Shown in pieces: positions 24,577-36,927 of a stretch of 64,000 nucleotides of DNA. How positions within the stretch are numbered: position 1 is the stretch's first letter; every line of letters begins with the position of its first letter. The notes under the pieces were generated by a model. That model did not search any database, was not told where the DNA came from, and saw nothing but the letters and a program-made list of their open reading frames with translations. This DNA is from Manihot esculenta. Its lineage: Eukaryota; Streptophyta; Magnoliopsida; Malpighiales; Euphorbiaceae. Location: contig NC_035174.2 of the NCBI RefSeq assembly GCF_001659605.2, forward strand, positions 22,704,027 to 22,768,026, written 5' to 3'. The position numbers and the translations under genes were made by a program.

Positions 24577-27500
24577 ATGAGAGGAACTCGTCGATCTGCA
24601 AGATTGACTGGAGTACCACCTGAGGATGAGGGCATGAGCGCCCGTCCTCCAGCATTGCCTAGGGCAATGTCTAGCAGGTCCAACAGGGACAGAGTAGCAA
24701 GAGACCCTAGAAGGTCTTTAGATCTGGGAAGAAGCAGATCAGTACGAGGAACAGTTCAAGGTGGTATGTCCGAAGATGTGGGAGATGACATGGATGTGGA
24801 CCAGAGGAGGGATGGCAGTTTGGGGATGAGTATGTCAGAGGAAGGTATGGGAGAGTCCCAAGGAGGCACTCAGGCCTCGGGATTTGTACAGCCACCTCAT
24901 TACCCACCTTTCTCACAGAATCCCGGGTATTCGATAGGAGGTACATCGGATTACCCTAGTTTTAGCCCTTACCCCACACAGATGCCATACCCACCATATT
25001 ACCCACCATACCCACAGTATCCTATGCATCCACCACCACCCTACCATCCAAATCCAGTAAACCCTACTACAGAAAATGTTGCACCTCCTCCACCACCAGC
25101 AGCACCTACTGTCCCAGAAGCCCAAATACCTCAACCTAGCTCATCAGGAGGGAGCAAGGTCAGAATGACTGATTATATGAAGTTGGGTGCGCCCCAGTTT
25201 GAAACCGGTGATGACCCGTTTGTGTACCTTGAGAGGGTTAAGGCGATAACAGATGAGATAGGGGCGGATGACAGTAGAGCCATTCAGATGGCTGGGTTCA
25301 CACTAAAATGCAAGAAGGCCCGTGAGTGGTTCAAGGGCTATGTGAAACCGAGGGTGGATAGTCTATCATGGGAGGAGTTTGCTAATGAATTTGCAGGGTG
25401 GGCTTTCCCTGATAGTTCAAGGGAATTGAAGATGATAGAATTCGAGCAGTTGAGGCAAACTGATGACATGAGTGTAGACGAATATACTGACAGGTTTATG
25501 GAGTTGCTGCCATTTGCTGGGCAGGACCTTAATACAGACCAGAAGAAGTCAAGGAGGTATATCATGAAGCTCCATTCCAGATATTCCTCCTTGATGCAGT
25601 CAGCAGATAGAGAGAGTTTTCACGCCATAGTAGACATGGCTAGGAGGATGGAGGCTAGTGCTATCATCGAGGGAAAAGTCAAACAGTCAGCAGCACAGCC
25701 TTCTGGTTCCAGAACTCCAGGTAAGGGAAAAGTGGATCCTTCTTCCTTAAGCTCAGGTAGTAAGAGGTGGGGCAGTACCACCAAGAAGTTTAAGAAGAAC
25801 AAGTTCTGGAACAAGATCAAGTCAGGTCTGGGATTAGGGAGTGGCTCGAGCTCAGGTGCAGATAATGCAGTATGTAAGAAATGTGGGAGACCGCACAGAG
25901 GAGTATGTCTGGTTGGGACGTCAGCCTGCTTCAGATGTGGGCAGGAGGGACACATGGCACGAGAGTGTCCTAGAGCAGCTTTTGTGACACAGTCTCAGCA
26001 GACAGCTTCTGGTAGCGTAGCACAGCCAGTAGCTCCAGCCATGACACAGGCCAGTGGCAGAGGCAGAGGGAGAGGGTCAGCCTCTTCTTCAGCAGGGTTC
26101 AGAGGTGAGGGTCCGTCAGCTCCAGCAAGGATCTTCACAATGACACAGCAGGAGGCAGATGCATCTAACACCGTGGTGGCAGGTAATTTAGTCATTGGGT
26201 GTTCTGATGTGTATGCATTAATGGACCCTGGTGCATCTCATTCTTTTATTGCTCCGAGGGCCGTAGAGAGGTTGGGATTAATGGTCTCTGGGTTAGAGTG
26301 TCCTCTCTGGGTCAGTGGACCCAAGTGTGATCCATCAGTGGCAGAGTCAGTCTGTCAGTGTAGTCCAGTTTTTGTTGATGGGAGATGCATGTCCGCCGAC
26401 CTTGTGGTTCTAGAGTTGACAGATTTTGACGTCATTCTAGGGATGGACTGGTTATCTACCCATGGCGCTACCTTGGACTGCAGGGACAAGGTAGTCAGGT
26501 TCAGAGGTCAGGATGGATCAGAGGTCGTCTTCAGAGGAGACAGGAGGGGTACACCTAGAGGTTTGATCTCATCTCTTCAGGCTCGTAGGTTGCTTAGGAG
26601 GGGATGTCAGGGGTATTTGGCTCATGTGAGAGAGCTAGACAGTCAGATTAGAGAGCCCGCCGCAGTGCCAGTGGTCAATGAGTTTTTAGATGTGTTCCCA
26701 GACGAGTTGCCAGGTTTACCACCTGTTAGGGAGATAGAGTTCGAGATTGAATTGATGCCTGGAACTAGACCGATCTCTATTCCTCCCTACAGGATGGCGC
26801 CAGCAGAATTGAAAGAGTTGAAGGAACAGTTGCAAGAGTTGGTAGAAAAGGGCTTCATCCGACCGAGCACTTCACCTTGGGGTGCTCCAGTTTTGTTTGT
26901 GAGAAAGAAGGATGGATCCCTTAGACTTTGTATCGACTACAGGCAGTTGAACAAAGTCACTACCAAGAACAAGTACCCATTGCCAAGGATCGACGATCTA
27001 TTCGACCAGCTAGCAGGAGCGGGTTGTTTCTCCAAAATAGATCTGAGATCCGGGTACCATCAGCTGAGGATAAGAGAAGAAGACGTGCCAAAGACAGCTT
27101 TCAGGACCAGATATGGACACTATGAGTTCCTTGTGATGCCGTTCGGGTTAACTAACGCCCCTGCAGCATTCATGGATCTCATGAACAGAGTGTTTAGCCA
27201 GTACCTGGATCACTTCGTTATTGTCTTCATAGATGATATCCTAGTGTATTCCAGGAATGCAGAGGAGCATGCCCATCATCTGAGTATGGTTCTACAGACC
27301 TTGAGGGAGCATGGCTTGTATGCCAAGTTCTCTAAGTGTGAGTTCTGGCTGAGGAGCATTTCGTTCTTGGGGCATGTAGTGTCGGAGAATGGGATTGAGG
27401 TAGACCCCAAGAAGACAGAAACTGTGGCTAACTGGCCTAGACCCACTTCAGTGATGGAGATCAGGAGTTTCTTGGGTTTGGCTGGTTATTACCGGAGGTT

Positions 27501-29109
27501 CGTTCAGGACTTCTCAAAGATTGCAGCTCCTCTGACCAGACTAACCAGGAAGAATCAGAAATTTCTGTGGACCGACCAGTGCGAAGAGAGTTTTGAAGAG
27601 CTTAAGAAGAGGTTGACTTCAGCACCAGTTTTAGCTCTGCCATCTAGTGGAGAGGACTTTACAGTCTTTTGTGATGCGTCCCGTGTGGGATTGGGTTGTG
27701 TGCTTATGCAGAATGAGAGGGTGATTGCCTATGCTTCTAGGCAGCTAAAGAAGCATGAGTTGAATTACCCCACACATGACCTTGAGATGGCAGCAGTAAT
27801 CTTTGCACTCAAGATGTGGAGACACTACCTCTATGGGGTAAAATGTGAGATCTTTACAGATCATAAGAGCCTGCAGTACATCCTGAGTCAAAGAGATTTG
27901 AACTTGAGACAGAGGAGATGGGTAGAGCTGCTGAGTGACTATGATTGCAAGATCCAGTATCATCCGGGTAAGGCGAATGTCGTGGCAGACGCCCTAAGCC
28001 GGAAGTCATTAGGCAGTCTATCCCACATCACGGCAGAGAGGAGACCAGTGGTGAAGGAGTTTTACAAGCTCATTGAGGAAGGTCTACAGTTGGAGTTGTC
28101 TGGTACAGGTGCTTTGATTGCACAGATGAGAGTGACACCCGTGTTTCTGGAGCAGGTGGCTCAGAAACAGCATGAGGACCCAGAGTTAGTGAAGATTGCT
28201 AGGACGATTCAGTCAGGCAAGGACAGTGAGTTCAGATTCGACAATAAGGGAATCCTCCGCTATGGGAGTCGATTGTGTGTACCCGATGACATAGGGCTAA
28301 AAGGAGACATTATGAGAGAGGCTCATAATGCAAAATACAGCATTCACCCCGGAGCCACCAAGATGTATCAAGATCTGAAGAAAGTTTATTGGTGGCCAGC
28401 TATGAAGAGAGAAGTGGCACAGTTTGTGTCAGCCTGCGAAGTATGTCAGAGGGTGAAGCTGGAACATCAGAAGCCGGCTGGAATGCTTAACCCGCTACCT
28501 ATTCCAGAGTGGAAATGGGAGAATATAGCTATGGACTTCGTAGTGGGGTTACCGGCAACGTCCAACAGATTGGACTCCATATGGGTGATTGTGGACAGAC
28601 TCACCAAATCTGCTCACTTCATCCCTGTCAGGAGTGGCTATTCTGTGGACAAGTTGGCGCAGGTGTACGTTGATGAGATAGTCAGACTGCATGGAGTTCC
28701 TGTTTCTATAGTGTCAGATAGAGGGCCCCAGTTCACCTCCAGGTTTTGGCAGAGTCTGCAGAATGCCATGGGTACTAGGTTGGATTTCAGTACTGCCTTC
28801 CACCCCCAGACTGACGGACAGTCAGAAAGGACCATCCAGACTATCGAGGATATGCTTAGAATGTGTGTGCTGGACTTTGGCGGTTCTTGGAGGCAACATC
28901 TACCTTTGGTGGAGTTTGCCTACAATACCAGCCATCACGCTAGCATCGGGATGGCTCCATATGAAGCTTTATATGGGAGGAAGTGCAGGTCACCTGTTTG
29001 CTGGGAAGAAGTTGGAGAAAAGGCATTGGCAGGGCCTGAGCTAGTAGAGATCACCAGCAGGGTAGTACCCATAATCAGAGAAAGAATCAAGACTGCTGCA
29101 AGCAGATAG
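24577..29109 (+). CDS. Gypsy gag-pol polyprotein (nearly intact)
   Basis: The start at 24577 ([12 protein letters not shown]) is chosen because the open frame upstream looks non-coding. The long frame contains a Pro/Tyr-rich region, a gag domain, a CCHC zinc knuckle ([14 protein letters not shown], about residue 451), an aspartic protease site (MDPGASHSF, about 549), reverse transcriptase (FIDDILVYS, about 884), RNase H ([10 protein letters not shown]) and integrase with its Asp in VSDRGPQF (about 1381) and [12 protein letters not shown]. It ends at a TAG (29107) just before the GPY/F and chromodomain part; the sister copy has CAG there. Loss of this tail would affect integration targeting. 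Otherwise the frame is open. Confidence 0.9.
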   Translation: MRGTRRSARLTGVPPEDEGMSARPPALPRAMSSRSNRDRVARDPRRSLDLGRSRSVRGTVQGGMSEDVGDDMDVDQRRDGSLGMSMSEEGMGESQGGTQASGFVQPPHYPPFSQNPGYSIGGTSDYPSFSPYPTQMPYPPYYPPYPQYPMHPPPPYHPNPVNPTTENVAPPPPPAAPTVPEAQIPQPSSSGGSKVRMTDYMKLGAPQFETGDDPFVYLERVKAITDEIGADDSRAIQMAGFTLKCKKAREWFKGYVKPRVDSLSWEEFANEFAGWAFPDSSRELKMIEFEQLRQTDDMSVDEYTDRFMELLPFAGQDLNTDQKKSRRYIMKLHSRYSSLMQSADRESFHAIVDMARRMEASAIIEGKVKQSAAQPSGSRTPGKGKVDPSSLSSGSKRWGSTTKKFKKNKFWNKIKSGLGLGSGSSSGADNAVCKKCGRPHRGVCLVGTSACFRCGQEGHMARECPRAAFVTQSQQTASGSVAQPVAPAMTQASGRGRGRGSASSSAGFRGEGPSAPARIFTMTQQEADASNTVVAGNLVIGCSDVYALMDPGASHSFIAPRAVERLGLMVSGLECPLWVSGPKCDPSVAESVCQCSPVFVDGRCMSADLVVLELTDFDVILGMDWLSTHGATLDCRDKVVRFRGQDGSEVVFRGDRRGTPRGLISSLQARRLLRRGCQGYLAHVRELDSQIREPAAVPVVNEFLDVFPDELPGLPPVREIEFEIELMPGTRPISIPPYRMAPAELKELKEQLQELVEKGFIRPSTSPWGAPVLFVRKKDGSLRLCIDYRQLNKVTTKNKYPLPRIDDLFDQLAGAGCFSKIDLRSGYHQLRIREEDVPKTAFRTRYGHYEFLVMPFGLTNAPAAFMDLMNRVFSQYLDHFVIVFIDDILVYSRNAEEHAHHLSMVLQTLREHGLYAKFSKCEFWLRSISFLGHVVSENGIEVDPKKTETVANWPRPTSVMEIRSFLGLAGYYRRFVQDFSKIAAPLTRLTRKNQKFLWTDQCEESFEELKKRLTSAPVLALPSSGEDFTVFCDASRVGLGCVLMQNERVIAYASRQLKKHELNYPTHDLEMAAVIFALKMWRHYLYGVKCEIFTDHKSLQYILSQRDLNLRQRRWVELLSDYDCKIQYHPGKANVVADALSRKSLGSLSHITAERRPVVKEFYKLIEEGLQLELSGTGALIAQMRVTPVFLEQVAQKQHEDPELVKIARTIQSGKDSEFRFDNKGILRYGSRLCVPDDIGLKGDIMREAHNAKYSIHPGATKMYQDLKKVYWWPAMKREVAQFVSACEVCQRVKLEHQKPAGMLNPLPIPEWKWENIAMDFVVGLPATSNRLDSIWVIVDRLTKSAHFIPVRSGYSVDKLAQVYVDEIVRLHGVPVSIVSDRGPQFTSRFWQSLQNAMGTRLDFSTAFHPQTDGQSERTIQTIEDMLRMCVLDFGGSWRQHLPLVEFAYNTSHHASIGMAPYEALYGRKCRSPVCWEEVGEKALAGPELVEITSRVVPIIRERIKTAASR

Positions 29110-29535
29110 AAGAGTTATGCAGACATCCGCAGAAAACAGGTAGAGTTTCAGGAGGGGGATCTGGTATTGCTCAAGGTGTCTCCAATGAAAGGAGTGGTTC
29201 GCTTCGGGAAGAAAGGTAAGCTGGCTCCGCGGTACATCGGACCCTTTGAAGTCTTGCAAAAGATTGGGAATGTATCGTACAAGCTGGATTTACCTGCTTC
29301 AATGGAGAGAATCCATCCGGTTTTTCATGTTTCTATGTTGAGAAAGTTCGTGTCAGATCCAGGCAAGGTTCTTAGTGAGCCTGATGTGGAGATCCAAGAG
29401 GATCTCACCTATGTTGAGCAGTCAGTACGGATCCTAGACACCCAGTTCAGGAAGCTGAGAAACAAGGAAATCCCGATGGTGAAAGTCCTGTGGAACCACC
29501 AGAATAGCCAGAACGGTTCAGTCAGGCCAGAATAA
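29110..29535 (+). pseudogene. Integrase C-terminal tail and truncated chromodomain, copy 1
   Basis: The same frame continues after the TAG with KSYADIRRKQ, the GPY/F motif (LAPRYIGPFEVL) and the start of a chromodomain ([20 protein letters not shown]). Similarity breaks off after WNHQN, and the following bases belong to the second pol segment. The last chromodomain helix is lost. Confidence 0.85.
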
Positions 29536-30876
29536 TGAGTTCAAGTTCGATGATAAGGGGATCCTCCGCTACGGGAACAGATTATGTGTGCCAGATGACA
29601 TTGGTCTGAAGGGAGATATTATGGGGGAAGCCCATAATACCAGGTATAGTGTTCACCCTGGAGCCACCAAGATGTATCAGGATCTGAAGAGAGTGTATTG
29701 GTGGCCAGCTATGAAGAAGGACGTGGCACTGTTCGTGTCAGCCTGCGATGTGTGTCAGAGGGTGAAACTAGAGCATCAGAAGCCGGCTGGAATGTTGAAT
29801 CCACTACCGATTCCAGAGTGGAAATGGGAGAATATAGCTATGGACTTCGTAGTGGGGTTACCGGCGACGTCCAACAGATTGGACTCCATATGGGTGATTG
29901 TGGACAGACTCACCAAATCTGCTCACTTCATCCCTGTCAGGAGTGGTTACTCTGTGGACAAGTTGGCGCAGGTGTACGTAGATGAGATTGTCAGACTGCA
30001 TGGGGTCCCGGTATCTATAGTGTCAGATAGAGGGCCCCAGTTCACCTCCAGGTTTTGGCGGAGTCTGCAGAACGCTATGGGTACCAGATTAGACTTCAGT
30101 ACTGCCTTCCACCCACAGACAGACGGACAGTCAGAGAGGACCATCCAGACAATAGAGGATATGCTCAGAATGTGTGTGCTAGATTTTGGCGGTTCTTGGA
30201 GGCAGCATCTACCTTTGGTGGAGTTTGCCTACAATAACAGCTATCATGCTAGCATAGGGATGGCTCCATATGAAGCTTTGTATGGGAGAAAGTGCAGATC
30301 ACCTATCTGCTGGGGGAAGTAGGAGAGAGGACTCTTGCGGGTCCGGAGTTAGTAGAGCTTACCAGTAGGGTGGTACCCATAATCAGAGAGAGGATCAAGA
30401 CTGCTGCTAGTCGGCAGAAGAGTTATGCAGATATCCGCAGAAGACAGCTAGAGTTTCAGGAGGGGGATTTGGTTTTGCTCAAGGTGTCTCCTATGAAAGG
30501 AGTGGTTCGGTTCGGGAAGAAGGGTAAGTTAGCTCCACGGTACATCGGTCCTTTCGAGGTGCTTCAGAGGGTCGGTAATGTGTCGTACAAGCTAGACTTG
30601 CCTGCTTCGATGGAGAGAATCCATCCGGTTTTCCATGTTTCTCTGTTACGGAAGTACGTGTCGGATCCTGGAAAGGTTCTTAGTGAGCCTGATATGGAGA
30701 TCCATGAGGATCTCACCTATGTAGAACAGCCAGTGCGGATCCTAGACACTCAGATCAGAAAGCTGAGGAACAAGGAAATCCCGATGGTGAAAGTCCTTTG
30801 GAACCACCACAATATTGAAGAATGCACCTGGGAGACACGGGAGTCTATGCTCCAGCAATACCCCCATCTGTTTTGA
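29512..30876 (+). pseudogene. Second integrase-chromodomain segment, copy 2
   Basis: From about 29512 the sequence repeats the region equivalent to 28205 onward: [16 protein letters not shown], the zinc-binding region, the core motif VSDRGPQF, and [11 protein letters not shown]. One base is missing near 30315 (frame ends RSPICWGK), shifting the frame. The other frame continues to a full chromodomain ending WETRESMLQQYPHLF and a TGA at 30874-30876. Many silent differences from copy 1 show that it came from a different family member, not from simple duplication. Confidence 0.85.
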
Positions 30877-30966
30877 GGTGAGTGTTAGTTGTTCTATGTG
30901 TTGTATGTTATGATTGATGTCATGCTTTGTATGTTAGTTGAGGAACATTCGGGGACGAATGTTCTT

Positions 30967-30979
30967 AAGGGGGGGAGAA
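30967..30979 (+). other. Polypurine tract
   Basis: AAGGGGGGGAGAA directly precedes TGTAATACC, the expected plus-strand primer position before a 3' LTR. Confidence 0.85.
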
Positions 30980-33278
30980 TGTAATACCCGGCTAGACTCC
31001 GGTATCGGAATCCCTACCGTCCGGTGGGACCTCGGATGTCGGAAACCTCTAGAAGGGTAAAACTATGATTTTACGAAATGTTTTCATGTATTTCATGTTT
31101 TTAAGTAAGAAATTAAAGGAGTTTTTGCATGAAAAGTCCTTGGAGGAAAACCCAGGTTCGGCCGCCGAAAGACAAGTTCGGCCGCCGAACATGCATGTGA
31201 TTAGGAGGCACGTTAGGCCCCCGAAAGCATGAGTGAGGGAAGTCCAGGTTCGGCCGCCGAAGCTCACGTTCGGCCGCCGAACATGGCATGCATGCGGAGG
31301 CACATTCGGCCCCCGAACGTGGTCTGGCCAGCCACTATAAAAGGGTCCCTTAGGTCCGCACGAGCGAGTTTTTCTCCTTCGTTGTCGGCCAAGGTGAGTC
31401 TCTGCCGCTCCTCCCTCGATCTTGAGTGTTTTCTTTAGATCTTTCATGGTTTTAACGAGTTTTAACTACTGTTTTGAAGATTTGTGAGTAAAGAGCAAGT
31501 TTTGGGTATTTGGAGGTTCAAAGAGTTCAATCTCTCCATCTCCGAGTTAGGATCGCCTTTCCTCTCGTTTCTTCAAGAGGTAAGCTCGGATCCACCCTAG
31601 TTATGTGTTTTAAACAAGCTTTAGGTTGATTTATGGGTAGAAATGCATGTTTAAGCTTAGTGATGAGTTTATGGGTTTTGATGCTTTGATGAACAATGTA
31701 TATTGATGTTTGTGTGTTTGAAGTGTTGTAGTTGGGGTATATTGAAGCTTGAGACCCCTAGGTGTGATGTATGATGTGTATGCATGTGTAGAATCAAGTT
31801 TATGCTTGCTTTGAGGCGTTTTGGAGGCTGTGGACACAAGGGAGCCAAGTTTCTGCCCTTCGGCAGAAACTCAGGTTCGGCCGCCGAAGTAACTTTCGGC
31901 CGCCGAACCCCCTTGTGGAGGCAGTTTCGGCTGCCGAAGCCTGCCCCCGAAACTCAAGTTTCGTCTCTGTCTGGGAGGTTCGGCCGCCGAAAGTGCCGCC
32001 GAACCTGCATGACTTTCGGCTGCAGAGGGACTTTCGGCCGCCGAACCTGCCGCCGAAAGTGCCCTGTTTAGCCGTTTCTTGCATGATTTCATGTGATGTT
32101 TTCATGATGTTTTAGGGGGTCTTTGGGGAGTATTTTGGAGTCATGTTCATGTATGTTTGGTGCCTCATTTGAGTCCACCTGTGTAGGTTCGGACCTGAGG
32201 AACCGAGACCCCCGGTTGTGAGATAGTCGTTCAGAGTTCGTTGTTAAAGCTTCAGTTACCAGGTGAGTGGAACAACCCCTTAAGCTTTAAAGTAAATGAA
32301 TAAATGAATGAATCATAAAGCATTTCCCATGCATCATTATGCCATGCAATATTAGGTTGTTTGCATTAGAATTCACGAATATGTTGCATTGCATACTTTG
32401 TTGTTGATGTGGATGAATGTTGAATGATCCATTAGCCCTTGTATGTCATGATAGCCTATGTGAGTCCAGGTGTGCCTGCTACGGCTCTACGCCCCTGGCA
32501 CTATGACAGATTATGGAAGTCCGGGTGTGCCTGCTACGGCTCTACGCCCCCGGCATGTATAAGTAAGAAAGATTGGGGCTAAATGGTGACAAGTTCATCC
32601 TTGTTGTGAAATGTTTGTGTTATGGCGCATACATGAAAGCATGAATAAGAAAAAGAAAGAAAAAGTTAAATGATAATAATAATAATAAAATGAATAATAA
32701 TATACCTAAAAATGGAGGAATTAAAACAAATGTTTTTAGTTTCTGCTCACTGGGCTCTAGTAGCTCACCCCACTCCCTTTATCCCCAGAGTTGCAGGTAC
32801 AGGATAGATCAAGAAGTCGGCTAGAGTGAAGTCAAGCCTTGTATGTTGTAATAGATAGTAGTGGACATGAACATGATGTAATGAGTATTTATGACCATGT
32901 ACTGTAATGAATGATTTGATGATGTATTGAGGATTATAGTAGTGCTTGACCTAGAGGTGTGTGAATCCCCATTATGTACAGAGTGGTTAATGAGTAATGA
33001 TGTTAATGACCATGATTATCCAAGCTGATATGTATGATGATGATACCCCATTGGAGTATTTGATGAGGACTCCAGTGTGGGGTTTATGTATGATTTTGTG
33101 CATGCACAGGTTTTGCTTGGATAAGAGAAAAGAAAATTTTTTACAGATCATGTATATGTTGTTATGTATGGGATTCCACAGGTTTACAGGAGGTATGTAG
33201 GCTTGCTACGGGTCCCGGCGGCCTTAAGCCGATCTGGATCCTAGCGCCGGTAACGGGTCGGATTTCCGGGTCGTTACA
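30980..33278 (+). mobile_element. LTR subtype B of the chimeric Gypsy
   Basis: A full LTR starts TGTAATACCCGG and ends GGGTCGTTACA. It shares the family layout with subtype A (CGGCCGCCGAA clusters at 31157-31320 and 31876-32060, a TATAAAAGG motif at 31337-31345, the same tail) but differs widely in sequence. Its tandem unit reads GTGTGCCTGCTACGGCTCTA instead of the subtype A unit. Confidence 0.88.
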
Positions 33279-35183
33279 CACTTAGCCGAAATGGGTGAGC
33301 TTTCTCCCATTTTCGGCCACAGTGAGCTTCCGACCTTCCCTTTGCAAATCTTGTGTTCTTCCTCCAAATCTCTTCCATTTTTCTTGAGTTTTAAACTCAC
33401 ATTGCAAGTTTTGAGCTTTTGAAACAAGTTTTGGAGCTTTGGGAACTCAGGAGCTCATTTTCGTGGATCTCCAAGTTTAGGTCGTCTTCCTCTCGATCTT
33501 CAAGAGGTAAGAGCCGATCTTAAGCTCCTTATGTGTTTTAAATAAGTTTTATGCAAGATCTATGAGTAGAAATGCATGTTAGGGCATATGTTGAGTTTAT
33601 GGGTTTATATTGATGTTTTAAACAATGTAGCTTGTTTATGTGTTGTTGGAAGTGTTGTAGATGGGGTATATGATAGTTTGAGACCCCTAGGTGTAATGTA
33701 TGATATGTATGCATGTTTTAGAACTAGTTTTTGCATGATTTGAGCTTGGGAGGCGAAATGTGCATAGAGGAGCTGAGTTTCTGCCCTTCGGGAGAAGCTC
33801 AGGTTCGGCCGCCGAAGTGACTTTCGGCCGCCGAACCCCCTTTGTGGAGGCAGCATTCGGCTGCCGAAGTTGCCCCCGAAAAGAGACTTTCGTCTCTGTC
33901 TGGGACTTTCGGCCGCCGAAGGTGCCGCCGAAAGTGCCTGACTTTCGGATCTGTCCAGGACTTTCGGCCGCCGAAGGTGCCGCCGAAAGTGCCCTGTTCA
34001 GCCATTTCATGCATATTTCTATGTGATGTTTTCCTGATGTTCTAGGCGGTTTTTGGGGAGTTTATTAGAGTTATGTTTATGTATGATTGGTCCCTCATTG
34101 GAGTCCACCTGTGTAGGTTCGGACCCGAGGAACCGAGGACCTCAGCAGTGAGATAGCTGCTTCAGAGTCTATAGAGCTTCAGCCAGAGGTGAGTGGAATA
34201 AACCTTAAGTTTTTAAATAAATGAAATATAACTTTTTGAGCATGTTCATGCATCATATATGCCATGTGATATTATAGGGTGTTTGCATTAGTAATCACGA
34301 ATATGTTGCATTGCATAATTTGATGTGGATGCGGATTGGCTATTGGATGATCCTCTAGTTCCTCCTACGGCATGATATGATGATGATACGGTACGGATTA
34401 CCAGTGAGGCCCATTCTACGCCCCTGGACTATGTTAAGAGAAAGACCAGTGAGGCCCATTCTACGCCCCTGGCATATTGGAATGTTATGTTATGTTATGT
34501 ATGTAAGAGAAAGACCAGTGAGGCCCATTCTACGCCCCTGGCATGATTGGACTATGATGAGGACTATAGGTGACAATACCATCCTTATGTGATATGTTTG
34601 TGATGTGTTGCATTTCATAGAAGCATGAAATATTTATTATATGTTTTCTCTATTCTGCTCACTGGGCTTTATAGCTCACCCCTCTCCCCTAACCCCAGAT
34701 GTGCAGGTACAGGGTAGATCAGGAGGTTAGCCAGAGTATGGAAGCTATGTTTATGCAATAGTTAGATGGTGGACATGACAATTGTATTTTGATGTAATGT
34801 AAAAGTGTTTTAAGTTATGTTATGTAATTTAAATATTGAGGATAGAGTTGTGCTTGACCAATACAGATTGTTAATCCCACTTGTATGTACATGATCTTTA
34901 TGATATGAGATATGAGGTTATGTTTCAACCAAGCTTATGTATGATGAGATACCCCATTGGAGCATTTGATGAGGGCTCCAGTGGAGGTTTATGTTATGTT
35001 TATGTTTATGTACAGGTTGAGCTTGGTTGTTATATGAGAATGTTTACAGGTTTATGAGTATTGTTGATCATGTATAGGATTAAACAGGATTACAGGTTAT
35101 GTCAGGCTTGCTACGGTTCCCGGCGGCCTTATGCCGATCTGGATCCTAGCGCCGGTAGCGGTCCGGATTTTCGGGCTGTTACA
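33279..35183 (+). mobile_element. 5'-truncated 3' LTR, subtype A
   Basis: It starts at the position equivalent to 22447 of the 5' LTR and then follows it almost exactly to GGGCTGTTACA. It has one extra copy of the tandem unit (three at 34400-34545 against two in the 5' LTR). A few base changes were seen, for example near 33650, 33889, 34046 and 35076. Confidence 0.9.
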
Positions 35184-35188
35184 AGCGA
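35184..35188. repeat. Right target-site duplication (AGCGA)
   Basis: It matches 22074-22078 exactly. Confidence 0.92.
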
Positions 35189-36927
35189 GGTTCAAATTTC
35201 AAAAGATAAGAGGAAAGATCATCCTAAATTATATTACATGATAAAATCAAGGAAGGAGGATGAGCTCACCGCTAAACCTTCAATGGGGCCAAGATGGGAT
35301 CTAAAATGTTTTGCAAACTCAGTGCCAACATCTTTTTTCTTCCAAAATTTCAAATGCCCTGATTATTAACAAAATAAAATGTAAAAATAATCAAATTCAT
35401 CAACAATAATCTAAAACAATACACCCAAACAAAAATGTGAAGAATAATCCAATTTTCAAACCAATGTACTAGCCATCCATTTTCTTAGAAAGCATTAGCC
35501 TTCTGATGAGAAAAGAAAAAGAAAAAGAAGAAGAAGAAGAAGAAGATGAGAGATGACCACAACTATAGGGTTGCACTTACTATCAATTGACATTTAACAC
35601 TGCATCTAAAATCCTAATTGCATAAGAAACTATTCAAATGGTAATAAACTCCACCACCGATATCATATTGCAACCTTAAAGAGATACAGAACAGGAAGAG
35701 TTCTCCAACAACAATAATTAGCATGGAATGCAACTGCCTTTTGGTTAGCAAGTGAAGAGGAGAGATTCATAGAGACACAGATAGGAGACATGTGATTAAT
35801 TGTATGTGAAAAAAATCCATAGAAAATGTAATTTTTTTTTTAAGAAAAATCCCATTAAAACAGCTACCAGACCTCAACAATATTTGAAAAGCCCAGAAAA
35901 AACTCCTGTGCAATTACAACCCGAAAAATGAACTCCAACTTTCCATATCTCAGAAAATATTGAACAGCATCAGGTGGTGGAAAATTCTCATATTACCCTA
36001 TCAAGGACCTAACTTTATGTTGAACTACAAATAAATGGATAGAAAGTTCAGACTTCAGACAAAGCTTTAGAGATTCTGAAAATATATGCAATAATCCTGA
36101 AGTATAATACCATCAAAACTTCCAGTTATGAAGAAATCGGCTGGAGACACTGCAACATAGGTAACCACATCTCGATGCATATAACTTTTCTCGTACCTGT
36201 AAAGATAAATAATGGATAAGAAACTCTTCTACACTCACAAATTTACAATTTCTCATTTATTGGCCTTTCTTTTAGTTTTTCAATATGAAGTACAGAGCAG
36301 TTCAAGTCTACGCAGAGATGTAGAACACAAAACAACTTCATATCAATCCACAATTTTGCTATAGGAGAACAATATAGCACTCCGATAAAGGTTCTATCCT
36401 ATCCTGCTAATACTTCTTTCATGGATTTGGCAAGAACTATAATCCACCTTAAGCAAACAGATTTTTAACTGGAATTAAACTAGCGCGTTTTCAAGGTGAT
36501 CATCAGTTACAGCAAAACACATAAGCTAAAAATCCCTTAAAAAAAAAAACAGTCAGTGTAGAGCTTGAAGCTGACCACAAAAAGATAACAGTTGTACAAC
36601 CAATAAACAGATCACCTAATACCAACATCAAAAACACTACTACAACAGAATTGTTATAACAAAGCAAAGAATCAAATACCATAAAAACCTGACGAAACTC
36701 TAAATCCCTAAGAAACACTCAAATGAAGAAGCTCAAAATAGACAATACAGTGATAATGCATACATATTTGCAGAGGGAAGAGCATCGAGGTAGGCTTGCT
36801 CAAACTGAAGAGGACGCTTTGCGCGAGCCATTGGAGCCGGGCCGGGGCCAATAACGGGCTCTTCCTCGCTCTCCGGCGGTATCGAGTTCTCATTCACATT
36901 CCCACTGCCGTTTTCCTGGTCCTCCAT

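Larger units (their letters stand above)
22079..35183 (+). mobile_element. Chimeric Ty3/Gypsy chromovirus (Tekay-like), 13.1 kb
   Basis: The outer 5-bp duplication AGCGA, a 5' LTR, a Met-tRNA primer site, a gag-pol frame and a C-terminal chromodomain define a chromovirus; long LTRs above 2 kb fit the Tekay/Del lineage. The interior is abnormal. After the first integrase (to about 29505) a second, diverged integrase-chromodomain segment follows (29512-30876), then a polypurine tract, a full LTR of another subtype (30980-33278), and an LTR of the first subtype lacking its first 368 bp (33279-35183). The outer LTRs differ by about six substitutions by eye over 1.9 kb, so insertion was recent. 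It lies in a pseudogene intron, opposite to the gene. Confidence 0.9.
17496..36927 (-). pseudogene. CYP71: CYP71-type WD40-cyclophilin gene, decayed and interrupted
   Basis: Twelve exons were traced on the minus strand: 36764-36927, 36111-36196, 35270-35358, 21570-21809, 21341-21462, 21085-21160, 20810-20917, 20369-20720, 19806-19941, 18534-18757, 17768-17921, 17496-17577. Exon 1 encodes MEDQENGSG and KRPLQFEQAYLDALPSAN. Exons 2-8 encode the WD40 part (YMHRDVVTYVAVSPADFF, GLLCCTISSDQSVKVYDVV). Exons 10-12 encode the cyclophilin domain ([36 protein letters not shown]). In Arabidopsis CYP71 is a nuclear chromatin factor. Breaks: stops in exon 5 (near 21394), exon 9 (near 19930) and exon 10 (THC-stop-NGYYDN near 18670); a gap plus frameshift in exon 8 near 20540-20590; a small deletion near the end. 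Introns remain, so it is a duplicated, not a processed, pseudogene. A 13.1-kb Gypsy element sits in intron 3. Confidence 0.9.
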
